Shown: positions 1-8,634 of the stretch, piece after piece
How the letters are laid out: the number at the start of each line of letters is the position of its first letter
How positions within the stretch are numbered: position 1 is the first letter of the stretch
Assembly: GCF_002192415.1 (NCBI RefSeq)
Contig: NZ_CP021780.1
Span: forward strand, 7,378,001-7,442,000
Length of the DNA stretch: 64,000 nt
DNA from: Paenibacillus donghaensis
GTDB taxonomy: Bacteria > Bacillota > Bacilli > Paenibacillales > Paenibacillaceae
Direction: 5' to 3'
Notes under the pieces: generated by a model
The model's input: only the letters and a program-made list of their open reading frames with translations
Database searches by the model: none
Told to the model about the DNA's origin: nothing
Made by a program: the position numbers and the translations under genes

Positions 1-529
1 TTTCCTCCGGCTTCAGCTGTTCTCCGGGCAGCAGCTCCCACTGATTGTATTCATCATGCATCCATACCTGGGGCTGGTGCAGCGTACCCGGCTGCCACTG
101 GGTCCAGAATACCTCGGAGATGATATCTTTGTCAGTGCTGATGAGATGCTTCAACGTATCGGGATGAAGAATGAGGTCGGAATCAATCAGGAAAAGATAA
201 TCATATTCCAGCGTTCCGGCCCGCTGAATCATCAGATTCTTGAAGTTGGCTACTTTCCAGACCAGATTCGAGTTCCAGAAATGGGTGGTGTCATTGCGGA
301 TATAGGCATCCCGGTAGCCGGAGGGCTGAATCAGTATATGGCTGCCCGGAGGCTCGAACTGCTTCAGCAGCAGGCGTGAGGCGTCGTCTTCATTGTCATC
401 GATCAGAAAATAGTCAAGCTGAAGCCCCTCCGTGTCTAACCGGAGCAGGGACTCCAGAAACGGCTGCAGAATATGCGGCTTCTGGTGAATCGGGCTGCCG
501 AGCAGCACACGTGTGTTGTTGTCCTTCAT
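1..529 (-). CDS. glycosyltransferase, GT2-like, C-terminus beyond window
   Basis: The frame runs leftward from an ATG at 529, with an AGGAGG box about ten bases upstream, and stays open to base 1, so the C-terminal part is missing. About 176 residues are visible. They start with a beta-strand segment (RVLLGSPIHQKP) and include LFLIDSDLILHP, a strand ending in a DxD-like metal and nucleotide-sugar motif typical of GT-A fold enzymes. No signal peptide or membrane segment is visible, so a cytoplasmic transferase is expected. Donor and acceptor cannot be read from the sequence. Other glycan genes occur in the window but none is adjacent. Confidence 0.75.
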   Translation of the reverse strand, partial: MKDNNTRVLLGSPIHQKPHILQPFLESLLRLDTEGLQLDYFLIDDNEDDASRLLLKQFEPPGSHILIQPSGYRDAYIRNDTTHFWNSNLVWKVANFKNLMIQRAGTLEYDYLFLIDSDLILHPDTLKHLISTDKDIISEVFWTQWQPGTLHQPQVWMHDEYNQWELLPGEQLKPEE

Positions 530-761
530 CGCTGGCCTAACTCCTCCTGTCCATAGCTGTTATAGAGTATATGTGTTTAACATATTCAATATAGTCAGGC
601 AGGGACTGAGCACAGCGGTTTATTTCTGAATATAGGACGCCGGGCTAACCCATTCTGATCCAACTGTCGCTCCAGCCGAATAAGTTACTTATAGGGAGTT
701 TCTCATGCGAAATGAGTAGATTGGGTCCTCAGACCCAATTCTAGAAGCTCGAAAAATTAAT

Positions 762-943
762 TAGTTGCGAAAACGCATCTAATTAGCCGGTTTTTTTCAT
801 TTTAGAGGAAATAAGTGCGAATACGCACCTATTTTGGACGTTTGAGCGTTCCAGGAGTGATTTACTCGAAATTAGTTGCAGATTTGCACTTATTCGACTG
901 CTAATGGACGTTTCGGTTGAATTTAGTTGCAGTTTTGCATCTA
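762..943. repeat. four-module palindromic array, TAGTTGC type
   Basis: Four 20-bp modules start at 762, 812, 873 and 924 (spacings 50, 61, 51). Each is a 7-base arm, exactly 6 bases, then a 7-base arm: TAGTTGC/GCATCTA, TAAGTGC/GCACCTA, TAGTTGC/GCACTTA, TAGTTGC/GCATCTA. The arms fit TARNTGC but the two arms of one module do not match each other exactly, which argues against simple hairpin selection. The same sequence type and spacing recur at 28310-28491. A fifth, weaker module (TAGTAAC with GCATCTA) lies at 994-1014. Function unknown. Confidence 0.8.
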
Positions 944-1199
944 ATTCTCTGAAAGCTCTACGACAGCACTCTAAATCCTCGCTGGAACCTAAGTAGTAAC
1001 CAGTTTCGCATCTATTTGCTTCAAGCGTGCCAGACAAACTTCTAAATCCTCTCTGTAACTTAACTCTGTAACCTAACTCTGTAACCTAACTCTCTAACTT
1101 AACTCGCTGAGATTTGAGTAGTAACGCAGCCTCTTTTTACAGTCTTCTTCCGTTGCATGCTACTCTCCCGGTTACAGCGACAAGGTACAGCATTAAGCC

Positions 1200-1234
1200 A
1201 AACAGGCACCCCCGAATCAACCCGGGAGTGCCTG
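1200..1234 (-). terminator. intrinsic terminator of the Ugp-like operon
   Basis: Read on the minus strand, a GC-rich stem (CAGGCACTCCCGG with CGGGGGTGCCTG) is followed by TTT. It lies 65 bases after the stop of the leftward HAD/phosphoesterase gene. Confidence 0.75.
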
Positions 1235-1297
1235 TAGCTGTGTATGGCGACTGTTAATCGCATGTAGGTTAGATCGTCGAATCAAAAGTTAGAAGCT

Positions 1298-3253
1298 TCA
1301 GCTGCTGGAACTCACGGTGTCCAGGTTCAACGCCACCTCATACTGCGCCGAATCGATCCAGGCGGCATTCATGAAATCCCTGCCCCGGACAACAACCCGG
1401 TCAGAGTAGACCTCCACATAATAGCCTTGGCTGCCAGTCTTGTGTTTGTCCTCATTGGTCCACAGGTAAGCTACCGAGGACGCATTAAACATGGTGGCTG
1501 TCCGGCCGTGGCCGGGGAACATTGTATTGTCCACCTCCAGCTCCCAGTGGGTGTGCCCCGTGAAGAGCAGGGTCTGTGGGAACTTCGCCAGAATGGACCG
1601 CAGCTGCTGGTCCTGGGTCACGCCGTACCATTCCTGAGCTTCCAATGAGCCTGCTACCGTATCCTTCAGCGGCTGGTGCAGGAACAGGAATACGGGACGG
1701 GCACCCGCTGTCTGCTCATTCGTGACCCGCTGACCTGCCATACGCTCGCTTGCATCTCGTTCACCGGCCGCCTGCTCGCCAGCACTCCGCCCATCGGCAA
1801 CGCGTACACCGGCCGCCTGCTCGTCAGCAGTCGACACCTCCGCAACGCGGCCAGCCATAACGCTCTCACCCTCGGCCTCCACGCCAGCGGTCCGACCTCC
1901 CGCATCCTGCCAGTCAGCAACCGCGCCCCCCGGCCCTTGCTCGTCCAGCTTCTGCTCCAGCCACTGGAGCTGCTGCTCGGAGAGGTCGCAGAAGGAAGGC
2001 AGGCCTTGTTCTGTGCCCAGGAAGATGAAATGATAGCCGTCTATCCAGTGATCGTGGTAGGGGCCGGGCATGCCGGTTTCGGCTTCGTATAACGCCAGCC
2101 GGGATTCCCAGTGCCCAAGGCCGACATCGTGGTTGCCAAGTGTGAAGGTGATGTCTGGAAGCTTGGCTTTGTACTTGTTGACGATCCGCACCATCTCCTC
2201 ATACTCCTGGGGGAAGCCGTGATCGGTCACATCGCCGATGTGCATGATGCCGCTGCTGCCTTGGCCGTGGGCGGCGATGTCCTGCAGCGCCCGCTCGAAG
2301 TTCAGGTTGTATTCATGGCTGGCATCGGTGGTAACATGGGTATCCGTAATAATCTGAAAAGTGATTATCGGTTGTTGACCGGTATGCCTGTTGACGTGTG
2401 TGCTCATCTGTGAAATTCCCCCTTTGAGGTTGTGGAGTTGATCAAGCTGAGGCTCAGGTTCTCCGCCGAGGCTCAGCTCTTCATAGGAATGTATGATTAC
2501 GTCTGCATCCTGCAGCACATGAGGTTTCACCCCGCCAGCCGGATCGCCGGTAATCCCGATGGCTGCCGCAGCACCAGCCGCCCGGGCCATCCGCATATCA
2601 CCGTTCGTGTCGCCGATGACGGCTACGCGGGAAGGATCAACGCCAAGCCGGCCACAGGCCAGCTGAACCATGTCCGGGAAGGGCTTGCCGCGCTCGACCA
2701 GATCTGTGCCAATGATGGCGGTGAAGTAATGGCGGATGCCCAGCCAGCTGAGATGCTTCTCGGCGGCATCGGTCTCATCGGCGGTTACTACAGCCACCGT
2801 CAGTCCGCGGCTGGCGCATTCGCCAAGAAAGCGCTCAAGCCCGGGCAGCGGCCGCACCGGCCGCTGCGATTCCATCAGAGCGTCGGCTTCCCGGCGGCAC
2901 TGTTCCACCAGTTCCATGGCTTCGGCCCAGGACATTCCGCGCAGGTAGCCCTGCCAGGCCAGAATGGCATAGAGATCAGCCATCGTACCCATCGCCAGTG
3001 CGCCATTGCGGTCATAATCTGTGATCTGCCCATCGCTGCCATGAACCGTCCCTAACAAGGAAGGCAGCAGCTCTGTCCCGATCTCCGCCATGCCCCGCAG
3101 CTGCAGCTGCCGGCTGAAGCTGCCGAGGAAGCTCTCGCCCCAGCGTCCCCAGAGCGAGACGAATTGCAGCAGCGTCCCATCCTTGTCGAACAGGATAGCC
3201 GATACAGAGTAGCTTCCCTGCGGGGTGATAAGCTCAGTTAATCGCTCAGTCAT
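1298..3253 (-). CDS. HAD hydrolase fused to calcineurin-like metallophosphoesterase
   Basis: Start chosen at ATG 3253, six bases after GGAGG; an upstream in-frame ATG at 3289 has no such box. About 651 residues. Residues 1-240 form a HAD phosphatase with motif I DKDGT (residues 23-27) and a C-terminal GDTNGD motif. From about residue 290 a metallophosphoesterase follows, with TDTHV, GDVTDHG, GNHD and GHTHWE metal motifs. Between the GNHD and FLFLHQP segments sits an insert of about 75 residues rich in Ala, Gly and Glu with AGE/AGQ-type repeats, absent from ordinary members of the family. An internal ATG at 2407, preceded by AAAGGGGG, could start the second domain alone. Last gene of the leftward ABC importer operon, so a role in dephosphorylating an imported compound is likely but inferred. 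No signal peptide, hence cytoplasmic. Confidence 0.85.
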   Translation of the reverse strand: MTERLTELITPQGSYSVSAILFDKDGTLLQFVSLWGRWGESFLGSFSRQLQLRGMAEIGTELLPSLLGTVHGSDGQITDYDRNGALAMGTMADLYAILAWQGYLRGMSWAEAMELVEQCRREADALMESQRPVRPLPGLERFLGECASRGLTVAVVTADETDAAEKHLSWLGIRHYFTAIIGTDLVERGKPFPDMVQLACGRLGVDPSRVAVIGDTNGDMRMARAAGAAAAIGITGDPAGGVKPHVLQDADVIIHSYEELSLGGEPEPQLDQLHNLKGGISQMSTHVNRHTGQQPIITFQIITDTHVTTDASHEYNLNFERALQDIAAHGQGSSGIMHIGDVTDHGFPQEYEEMVRIVNKYKAKLPDITFTLGNHDVGLGHWESRLALYEAETGMPGPYHDHWIDGYHFIFLGTEQGLPSFCDLSEQQLQWLEQKLDEQGPGGAVADWQDAGGRTAGVEAEGESVMAGRVAEVSTADEQAAGVRVADGRSAGEQAAGERDASERMAGQRVTNEQTAGARPVFLFLHQPLKDTVAGSLEAQEWYGVTQDQQLRSILAKFPQTLLFTGHTHWELEVDNTMFPGHGRTATMFNASSVAYLWTNEDKHKTGSQGYYVEVYSDRVVVRGRDFMNAAWIDSAQYEVALNLDTVSSSS

Positions 3254-3305
3254 AAATGCCTCCATGGTATAGGTGATGGGTCCATCCACTTGCTCAGACT
3301 CAGGC

Positions 3306-4667
3306 TTACTTCTTGATTTTGTCCAGAGCAGCTTGTGCAGTTTCCTGCGCTTCCTTCAACGCTTCCGCCGCTGGAATATTCTCAATCTGCACCTTGTCTG
3401 CCGCGATGGTCAGAGCGTCATTGATCTTGCCGCCGGTAGGGTCCTGGAATGGCTCGGAGCCATGGGCAGCCTGCTTCAGCGGGATCATGCTCTGTGGATT
3501 GCTCTCACTGAACGTAACAAATGCAGGATCTTCCAGTGCCGATTGGCGGACAGCGATGTAGCCGGTATTCATCGACCAGAAGGCTGTGTTCTCGGTATTG
3601 GTGAAATAGCTCAGCCATTTCATCGCCGCCTGCTGCTCGGCTTCACTTGCCTTGGCCGGAATACCGGCCATAATCGCCTGCGCTACCGGCTTGCCTTCGC
3701 CGACACCTGCCCAGCCCGGCTGTTCCATAGCCGACACGATGCTGAAGTCCAGGTCTCCCTGGTCGCCGCTGGAGCCGGTATACCCTGCGGCCTGGCCTTT
3801 CATCACATCATCGATCGTTTTGTACCAATATTCCCAGCCCTGACCGCCGGAATGAATCCGCATAATCTGATCCTCGTGAATCCATTTGCGGAAGGATTCC
3901 CAGGTTTCGATCCATTCCGGCGAGTCGATCAGCACCTGGCTGCCGTCTTCGCTGAGAATGCTGCCGCCTTTGCTCAGGGTGGCATCGATCATGTTGCCGG
4001 AGCCCCACATCGGCTCCCAGCCGTAGACGGTTGTTTTGCCGCCTTCCTTGACCGTCATTTGGGCAGCTGCTGCCGCCAGATCCTCCCAGGTCTTCAGACT
4101 CGCCGGATCAATACCATTCTTCTCCATAGCGTCCTTGCGGTAATACATCACCTGCGTAGTTCCGTACATCGGAAGGAAATATTGCTTCCCGTCCACCTGG
4201 CCCTGACTCAGGAAGGTCTGGACGAAATCGTCACGGTTGAAATCTGCCTGCTGTTCAATTAGCGTGTCGACAGGGGCGAAATAACCTTTTTTGGCCCAAT
4301 CTACATTGGAGGACAGCACGGCGGCAGGAACTTTTCCGGTGGCGATGGCTGCCTGAAGCTTCTGCTCGGTTTCCGTATAGTCAGCCTGGACGATGCCTTT
4401 GACAATGACCTCCTGCTGCGAGGCATTGAACTTCTGGATCAGCACATCCATGTTCTCTCCCAGCTTGCCGCCGAGTCCATACCAGAATTCAATGGTTACC
4501 GGATCTTTGGGGGTTGCAGTGCTGTCTGCGGCAACCGCAGAACCGCTGGTCTCCGCCGGGCTGTTAGCGGCTGTAACATTGCCTCCGGCTGAATTATCTC
4601 CGCAGGCAGTAAGCAGGGTGAAGGCTGCAATCAAGGGCAGGGCCGTAAGCTTCTTGGATAAGGTCAT
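3306..4667 (-). CDS. Ugp-like extracellular solute-binding lipoprotein
   Basis: 453 residues from ATG 4667, seven bases after AAGGAG; the ATG at 4673 lies too close to the box. A signal peptide ends in a LLTAC lipobox, so the mature protein is anchored to the outer face of the membrane. The body has the type 1 binding-protein pattern. Segments such as IEFWYGLGGKLGE and VMYYRKDAMEKNG resemble UgpB, the glycerol-3-phosphate binding protein of enteric bacteria, more than maltose-binding proteins. It lies 54 bases downstream of the MalG-type permease and just upstream of the phosphatase fusion. The substrate, a sugar or a glycerophospho compound, is inferred. No ATPase gene lies in this operon, so a shared MsmX-type ATPase is probable. 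Confidence 0.85.
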   Translation of the reverse strand: MTLSKKLTALPLIAAFTLLTACGDNSAGGNVTAANSPAETSGSAVAADSTATPKDPVTIEFWYGLGGKLGENMDVLIQKFNASQQEVIVKGIVQADYTETEQKLQAAIATGKVPAAVLSSNVDWAKKGYFAPVDTLIEQQADFNRDDFVQTFLSQGQVDGKQYFLPMYGTTQVMYYRKDAMEKNGIDPASLKTWEDLAAAAAQMTVKEGGKTTVYGWEPMWGSGNMIDATLSKGGSILSEDGSQVLIDSPEWIETWESFRKWIHEDQIMRIHSGGQGWEYWYKTIDDVMKGQAAGYTGSSGDQGDLDFSIVSAMEQPGWAGVGEGKPVAQAIMAGIPAKASEAEQQAAMKWLSYFTNTENTAFWSMNTGYIAVRQSALEDPAFVTFSESNPQSMIPLKQAAHGSEPFQDPTGGKINDALTIAADKVQIENIPAAEALKEAQETAQAALDKIKK

Positions 4668-4721
4668 GATCATTCTCCTTTGGAATCATAATAGTGCAGA
4701 GCAGTTGCTGCATGGGCCGGA

Positions 4722-5564
4722 TCATCCTTTGCTGGAACCGGCAGTCATGTTGACACTTTGCATAATGGTCTTCTGGGCGATGGCGAACACAAGCAGCAGT
4801 GGAGCGATGGTGAAGGCGCTGGCGGCCATAATCAGCGGCCACTTCAGGCCGTAGGCACCTCCTTCAACGAAGAAGCTGCGCAGTCCGGCAGACACCAGCT
4901 GCAGGTTGGGATCTTTGGTGATCAGCATCGGCCAGAAATAGTTGTTGTACTGGTCAATGAAGGTAATCAAGGCCAGCACGGCGAACGAAGACCGTGTAAC
5001 CGGCACCAGCAGGGTCCAGAGAATCCGCATATGGGAAGCTCCGTCGGCTTCTCCGGCTTCGACAAGCTCATGAGGCACCTGGATAAACGCCTGACGGATC
5101 AGAAATATCGAGAATACACTCACACAGTTCGACAGAATCAGCCCGGCATATGAATCCAGCAGATGCAGCTCAGAGAGAACGAGATAACCCGGCAGATAGA
5201 CTGCTGTGGCCGGAACCATATAGCCGAACAGGATAATGCCGGCGAATAGACCCTTCAGGCGGAATTTCATATGGGTAAGCGCGTAGGCCATCATCCCGGA
5301 GTTGATCACCTGGAGCAGCACAATGGAACCGGCGACAAAGATGCTGTTGCCCATGTACCGGAAGAACGGTGCTTCATTCCAGGCGGCGGCGAAATTGCCC
5401 CACAGCGGGTCCTGCGGCCACAGAGTGGGCGGGGATTGCCAGATTTCATCATTGGTTTTGAGTGCGCTGGTGACCATCCAATAGAAAGGGAAGGCCATGA
5501 GCAGCGCCAGAGCGGCAAAAAAAAGCGGGCGGGCCACTTTGCCAAATTGTCTGAGAACGAGCAT
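4722..5564 (-). CDS. carbohydrate-type ABC permease, MalG/UgpE-like
   Basis: 280 residues with ATG 5564 seven bases after GGAGGA. Six hydrophobic segments are visible; the N-terminal PFYWMVTSALKTNDE is characteristic of the MalG/UgpE branch. The cytoplasmic EAA loop that docks on the ATPase reads EAGEADGASHMRILW. It is the second gene of the leftward operon and should pair with the permease at 5611-6489 as the transmembrane channel of the importer. The 46-base gap to the upstream permease holds only its ribosome site. Confidence 0.88.
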   Translation of the reverse strand: MLVLRQFGKVARPLFFAALALLMAFPFYWMVTSALKTNDEIWQSPPTLWPQDPLWGNFAAAWNEAPFFRYMGNSIFVAGSIVLLQVINSGMMAYALTHMKFRLKGLFAGIILFGYMVPATAVYLPGYLVLSELHLLDSYAGLILSNCVSVFSIFLIRQAFIQVPHELVEAGEADGASHMRILWTLLVPVTRSSFAVLALITFIDQYNNYFWPMLITKDPNLQLVSAGLRSFFVEGGAYGLKWPLIMAASAFTIAPLLLVFAIAQKTIMQSVNMTAGSSKG

Positions 5565-5610
5565 CCAGAGTCCTCCATTTCGTGATTTTGCATCAATATA
5601 AGAGTTCTTC

Positions 5611-6489
5611 CTAGTAGTGGCTTGTCCGTCTGCTGACCTCCAGCGAGAGCAGCGACAGCAGCATACAGCCGCAGACGAGAATCATGGCAACGCTGGAGGC
5701 TTCGCCAATCTGAAACGATTCGAAGGCTGATTGATAATACATATAGAGCAGGGTGCGTGTGGACCCGGAAGGCCCTCCCTGGGTAAGCACATTGATCTGG
5801 TCATACGCCTGAAGCGCGCCAATGACCTGCACTATGAACAGGAACAGTGTGGTCGGGGAGATCAGCGGCAGCGTAACCCGGATGAACTTCTGCCAAGGGT
5901 TGGCTCCATCCAGCCCGGCTGCCTCCAGCAGATCAGAAGGTACGTTGCGCAGCGCCACCAGATAGAAGATCATGGCCCAGCCTACCGATTTCCACACCGT
6001 CACAAGCAGAACGCCGACCAGCGCCCATTTGGGGTCCTGCAACCAGCCGATCGGCGCAAGCCCGACCCAAGACAGCACGGTATTGGCCAGTCCCACCTCA
6101 GGTTCATAAATCCACGACCAGACGATGGAGACGGCCACGGTCGGCGTAACCCACGGGGAGAACAGCAGTACCTGGTACAGCGCCGAGCCTTTGAGTCTCA
6201 CATTCATTAGCAGGGCCAGGCAGAGACCGATCAGGATGACCGGAATTACGCTGCCGGCGCAGAACAGCAAGGTAACCCTCAGCGCTTTATAGAAGGCCGG
6301 ATTACTGAGCAAATCGGTGTAGTTGCTGAAGCCGACGAAGGTTTTCTCCGGATTCATGAAATCCCATTCCGTGAAGCTTAAATAGAATACATAGAGCAAA
6401 GGTGCAAGCCAGAATACAGCAAACGGAATCATCGCAGGTAAGGTGAAGAGCACCGGCTTTAGACTGCCCATCCCTTTCGAACGTGTCAT
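5611..6489 (-). CDS. carbohydrate-type ABC permease, MalF/UgpA-like
   Basis: 292 residues; the N-terminus (FWLAPLLYVFYLSFTEWDF) is typical of UgpA/MalF-type permeases that start directly with TM1. The EAA loop is EAAGLDGANPWQKF. First gene of the leftward operon. The start at ATG 6489 has only a GGGGG tract 13 bases upstream, a rather distant ribosome site. The operon is divergent from the GbsR-like regulator; the 156 bases between them must hold both promoters, which makes that regulator a plausible controller. Confidence 0.85.
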   Translation of the reverse strand: MTRSKGMGSLKPVLFTLPAMIPFAVFWLAPLLYVFYLSFTEWDFMNPEKTFVGFSNYTDLLSNPAFYKALRVTLLFCAGSVIPVILIGLCLALLMNVRLKGSALYQVLLFSPWVTPTVAVSIVWSWIYEPEVGLANTVLSWVGLAPIGWLQDPKWALVGVLLVTVWKSVGWAMIFYLVALRNVPSDLLEAAGLDGANPWQKFIRVTLPLISPTTLFLFIVQVIGALQAYDQINVLTQGGPSGSTRTLLYMYYQSAFESFQIGEASSVAMILVCGCMLLSLLSLEVSRRTSHY

Positions 6490-6645
6490 TATTCTGTGAA
6501 ACCCCCATTTCTTCTTCTCAGTTTTGCGTTATAATGCTGATGAAAGCTTCTCTGTTCAAAAAAAATTGTACACTCATCCTGAAGCCTTATGGTCAAAAGC
6601 ACGTAAATATCCGTAAGTAATTGTGTAAAATTTAAGGAAAGGAAG

Positions 6646-7200
6646 GTGCAGAGGGTGAAGCAGGAGGTTTTTGGCGAAGATAATCGGGACTTGTCCCGGC
6701 GGGAGCAGCTGCTGCGGCCGATGATTGATGCCATTGCTCAAACAATGGACCTCTATGGAGCCAACTATTCGTTCGGACAGTTATATGGAATTATGTTTTT
6801 TGAGGACCGGCCGATGACGCTGGAGGAAATGAAGAATCTGATGAATATGAGCAAAAGCAATATGAGCTACGGTGTCCGTTCGCTGATGGCCTCCAAAATG
6901 GTGACCAAGCTTCCCAAGAAACGTGAGCGCAAGGAGCTGTATGCTGTAGAAACGGACTTCTTCGAGGCGTTTCGTAATTTCTTCAGCCTGAAGCTGCAGC
7001 GTGAGATTGATGTGATGAAGGAGGCGTTGGGCTCGGTGATGGCCGAACTGCAGGAGCTGAGCGAAGCGGCCGATACCCCGGAGGAAGAACGCATGTACTG
7101 TTTGCGGGATCTGGAGAAGCTGCAGCATGCGGTGAAGTATTATGACTGGCTGCAGAAGTTTGTGGACGGGCTTCAGGAAGGTGACTATTTTCAACTATAA
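6646..7200 (+). CDS. GbsR/MarR-type transcriptional regulator
   Basis: 184 residues from GTG 6646, with an AAGGAAAGGAAG tract upstream; GTG 6655 is an alternative. The winged-helix part (residues about 15-90, MTLEEMKNLMNMSKSNMSYGVRSLM) and the long C-terminal helices fit the GbsR family, which in Bacillus represses choline and glycine-betaine genes. No betaine genes are nearby. It is transcribed divergently from the Ugp-like importer operon and may control that operon. The effector is unknown. Confidence 0.75.
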   Translation: MQRVKQEVFGEDNRDLSRREQLLRPMIDAIAQTMDLYGANYSFGQLYGIMFFEDRPMTLEEMKNLMNMSKSNMSYGVRSLMASKMVTKLPKKRERKELYAVETDFFEAFRNFFSLKLQREIDVMKEALGSVMAELQELSEAADTPEEERMYCLRDLEKLQHAVKYYDWLQKFVDGLQEGDYFQL

Positions 7201-7315
7201 AAGCTGACAGGATTCGTTTATTTTTGCATCAATAAGGTGACTTTGGTTGCTATATTTGAATTCGTTACTGTAGACTATAATTAAAGCCCTAATTGCAAGC
7301 GAATGGAGAGGAACA

Positions 7316-8326
7316 ATGGAAGTGTTTAAGCGTTATTTTGCGAATTTAACGGTCCGGCGCTTTTTGATTCTGGCGCTCGTCGCCCTGCTGCTGTACAGTA
7401 TCAGAGATATGCTTAATCTGGTGCTGCTGACGTTTCTGATTGCTTATGTCATGAACAGCTTTCAAGTGCTGTTGTCCAAACGGATCGGCAAATACGTTAA
7501 GGTGAACAGCAAAGTTATTATCGTCATTCTGTACGTGGCTCTGCTGGCCCTGATCATCTCATCACTGGTTCAATATTTACCCAAGGTATATCTCCAGATT
7601 AAGCAGTTGGTCTTCTTTCTGAGTAATTTAACGGAGGATGACATTCCGAAGAATGAAATTGTTCAATATTTGTTCAGCATGGTCAAGGATCTCAATTACC
7701 AATCCTATCTGAACCAGGGACTGGAATATGGACTGAAGATCAGCAACTGGGGAACCAGCTTCGCCCTGGCCACCATCCTTAGCTTCGTGTTTATCTTGGA
7801 GAAGAACCGGATTGTGAGCTTCACCTCGCGCCTTCGCGACAGTAAGATTTCCTGGTTCTACGTAGAGCTGGAGTATTTCGGTCGCAAATTCATCGCCTCC
7901 TTCGGCAAGGTCATCGAAGCCCAGATCCTAATTGCGCTGTTCAATACCTTCTTCACCGTGATTGGACTCTGGTTCCTTAACTTCCCGTATCTGATCGCAC
8001 TCTCCATTATGATCTTTATGCTCAGTCTGATCCCGGTGGTCGGATTCGTCATTTCCTTGATTCCGCTGTGCATTATCGGCTATAACCAGGGCGGCCTGAT
8101 GATGGTTGTCTACGTGCTGGTGATGATTGCCGTGCTGCATGTTATTGAAGGTTATCTGCTTAATCCGAAGCTGATGTCCTCCAAGATGAATCTGCCCATG
8201 TTCTATACCTTTATCGTGCTGCTGTTCTCCGAGCATTATCTGGGCGTCTGGGGTTTGATTCTGGGGATTCCGATCTTCGTCTTTTTCCTGGATATTCTCG
8301 AGATTAACCGCGACAATAAGCTATAG
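7316..8326 (+). CDS. AI-2E family transporter (PerM-like)
   Basis: 336 residues, ATG preceded by GAGAGGAAC. The protein is almost entirely hydrophobic helices with the family layout: N-terminal pair, a central soluble stretch (about residues 100-170), then a C-terminal bundle with LSLIPVVGFVISLIPL and the LLNPKLMSSKMNLP segment conserved in AI-2E/PerM/YueF proteins. Family members export small signals, sodium or unknown substrates; the substrate is not predictable. Monocistronic, ending in a strong terminator. Confidence 0.85.
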   Translation: MEVFKRYFANLTVRRFLILALVALLLYSIRDMLNLVLLTFLIAYVMNSFQVLLSKRIGKYVKVNSKVIIVILYVALLALIISSLVQYLPKVYLQIKQLVFFLSNLTEDDIPKNEIVQYLFSMVKDLNYQSYLNQGLEYGLKISNWGTSFALATILSFVFILEKNRIVSFTSRLRDSKISWFYVELEYFGRKFIASFGKVIEAQILIALFNTFFTVIGLWFLNFPYLIALSIMIFMLSLIPVVGFVISLIPLCIIGYNQGGLMMVVYVLVMIAVLHVIEGYLLNPKLMSSKMNLPMFYTFIVLLFSEHYLGVWGLILGIPIFVFFLDILEINRDNKL

Positions 8327-8347
8327 CCCAGTCTCCTGATAATGAAA

Positions 8348-8385
8348 CAGCAAGCCACCGGGTCTCCGGTGGCTTGCTGTTTTTT
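8348..8385 (+). terminator. intrinsic terminator after AI-2E gene
   Basis: Perfect 14-bp stem, CAGCAAGCCACCGG with CCGGTGGCTTGCTG, four-base loop, followed by TTTTTT. Confidence 0.93.
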
Positions 8386-8391
8386 GAAAAT

Positions 8392-8582
8392 ATAAGAAAG
8401 TATATGTTTTCCACTATCCTTTATCCTTCTTTTCTCGCTGAAACGTCCCCGTCCTTTTAAAAGGACGGGGAATCCGTTTTCACTTGATGATAAGTTTCTC
8501 ACAGAAACGGATGCCTGAAAGCGATACGTAGTATCGCTGCTTCGGAAGCATACGCTTTGCAGAGGAAGGCGAAGCCGTTTCT
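8392..8582. repeat. structured intergenic repeat, copy 1 (with internal duplication)
   Basis: Matches 36644-36771 from ATAAGAAAGTATA to CCGTTTCT. The conserved 80-base core (8503-8582) has an outer stem AGAAACGG/CCGTTTCT, an inner hairpin AGCGATAC-GTA-GTATCGCT and a small GCTTC-GGAAGC hairpin, a multi-branched layout like a structured RNA or folded-ssDNA mobile element. This copy has about 64 extra bases, bounded by the near-duplicates at 8431-8445 and 8495-8509, which contain a perfect 24-base palindrome at 8447-8470. No coding capacity. Confidence 0.75.
8447..8470. repeat. perfect 24-base palindrome
   Basis: CCCCGTCCTTTT followed directly by its reverse complement, inside the extra segment of the structured repeat. 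No T-run follows on either strand, so it does not look like a terminator. Confidence 0.85.
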
Positions 8583-8634
8583 ATTTGCTGCGTTGTATAT
8601 GAGTGTGTGGAATAATTGCGATTATGCAGGGAGT

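Larger units (their letters stand above)
530..1297. other. gene-free, repeat-rich intergenic region
   Basis: About 770 bases without a credible gene. It holds a four-module palindromic array (762-943), a related module at 994-1014, a short run of near-repeats of TAACTCTGTAACC around 1060-1110, and the terminator of the downstream leftward operon. The one long open frame on the minus strand (783-1037) is simply the translation of the palindromic modules. Confidence 0.7.

Noticed and set aside
783..1037. 84-codon minus-strand open frame
   Set aside because: It is the translation of the palindromic modules; it has no ribosome site and recurs only where those modules occur.
2432..3055. 207-codon plus-strand frame
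   Set aside because: Antisense to the HAD domain; high-GC antisense frames are common here and the opposite strand has all catalytic motifs.
3273..4262. 329-codon plus-strand frame
   Set aside because: Antisense to the binding lipoprotein, which has a lipobox, ribosome site and operon context.
6490..6645. Divergent sigma-A promoters between the Ugp-like operon and the GbsR-like gene
   Set aside because: TTGACC and TACAAT occur on the minus strand but 20 bases apart, and a plus-strand TATAAT lacks a -35 box; not strong enough to list.
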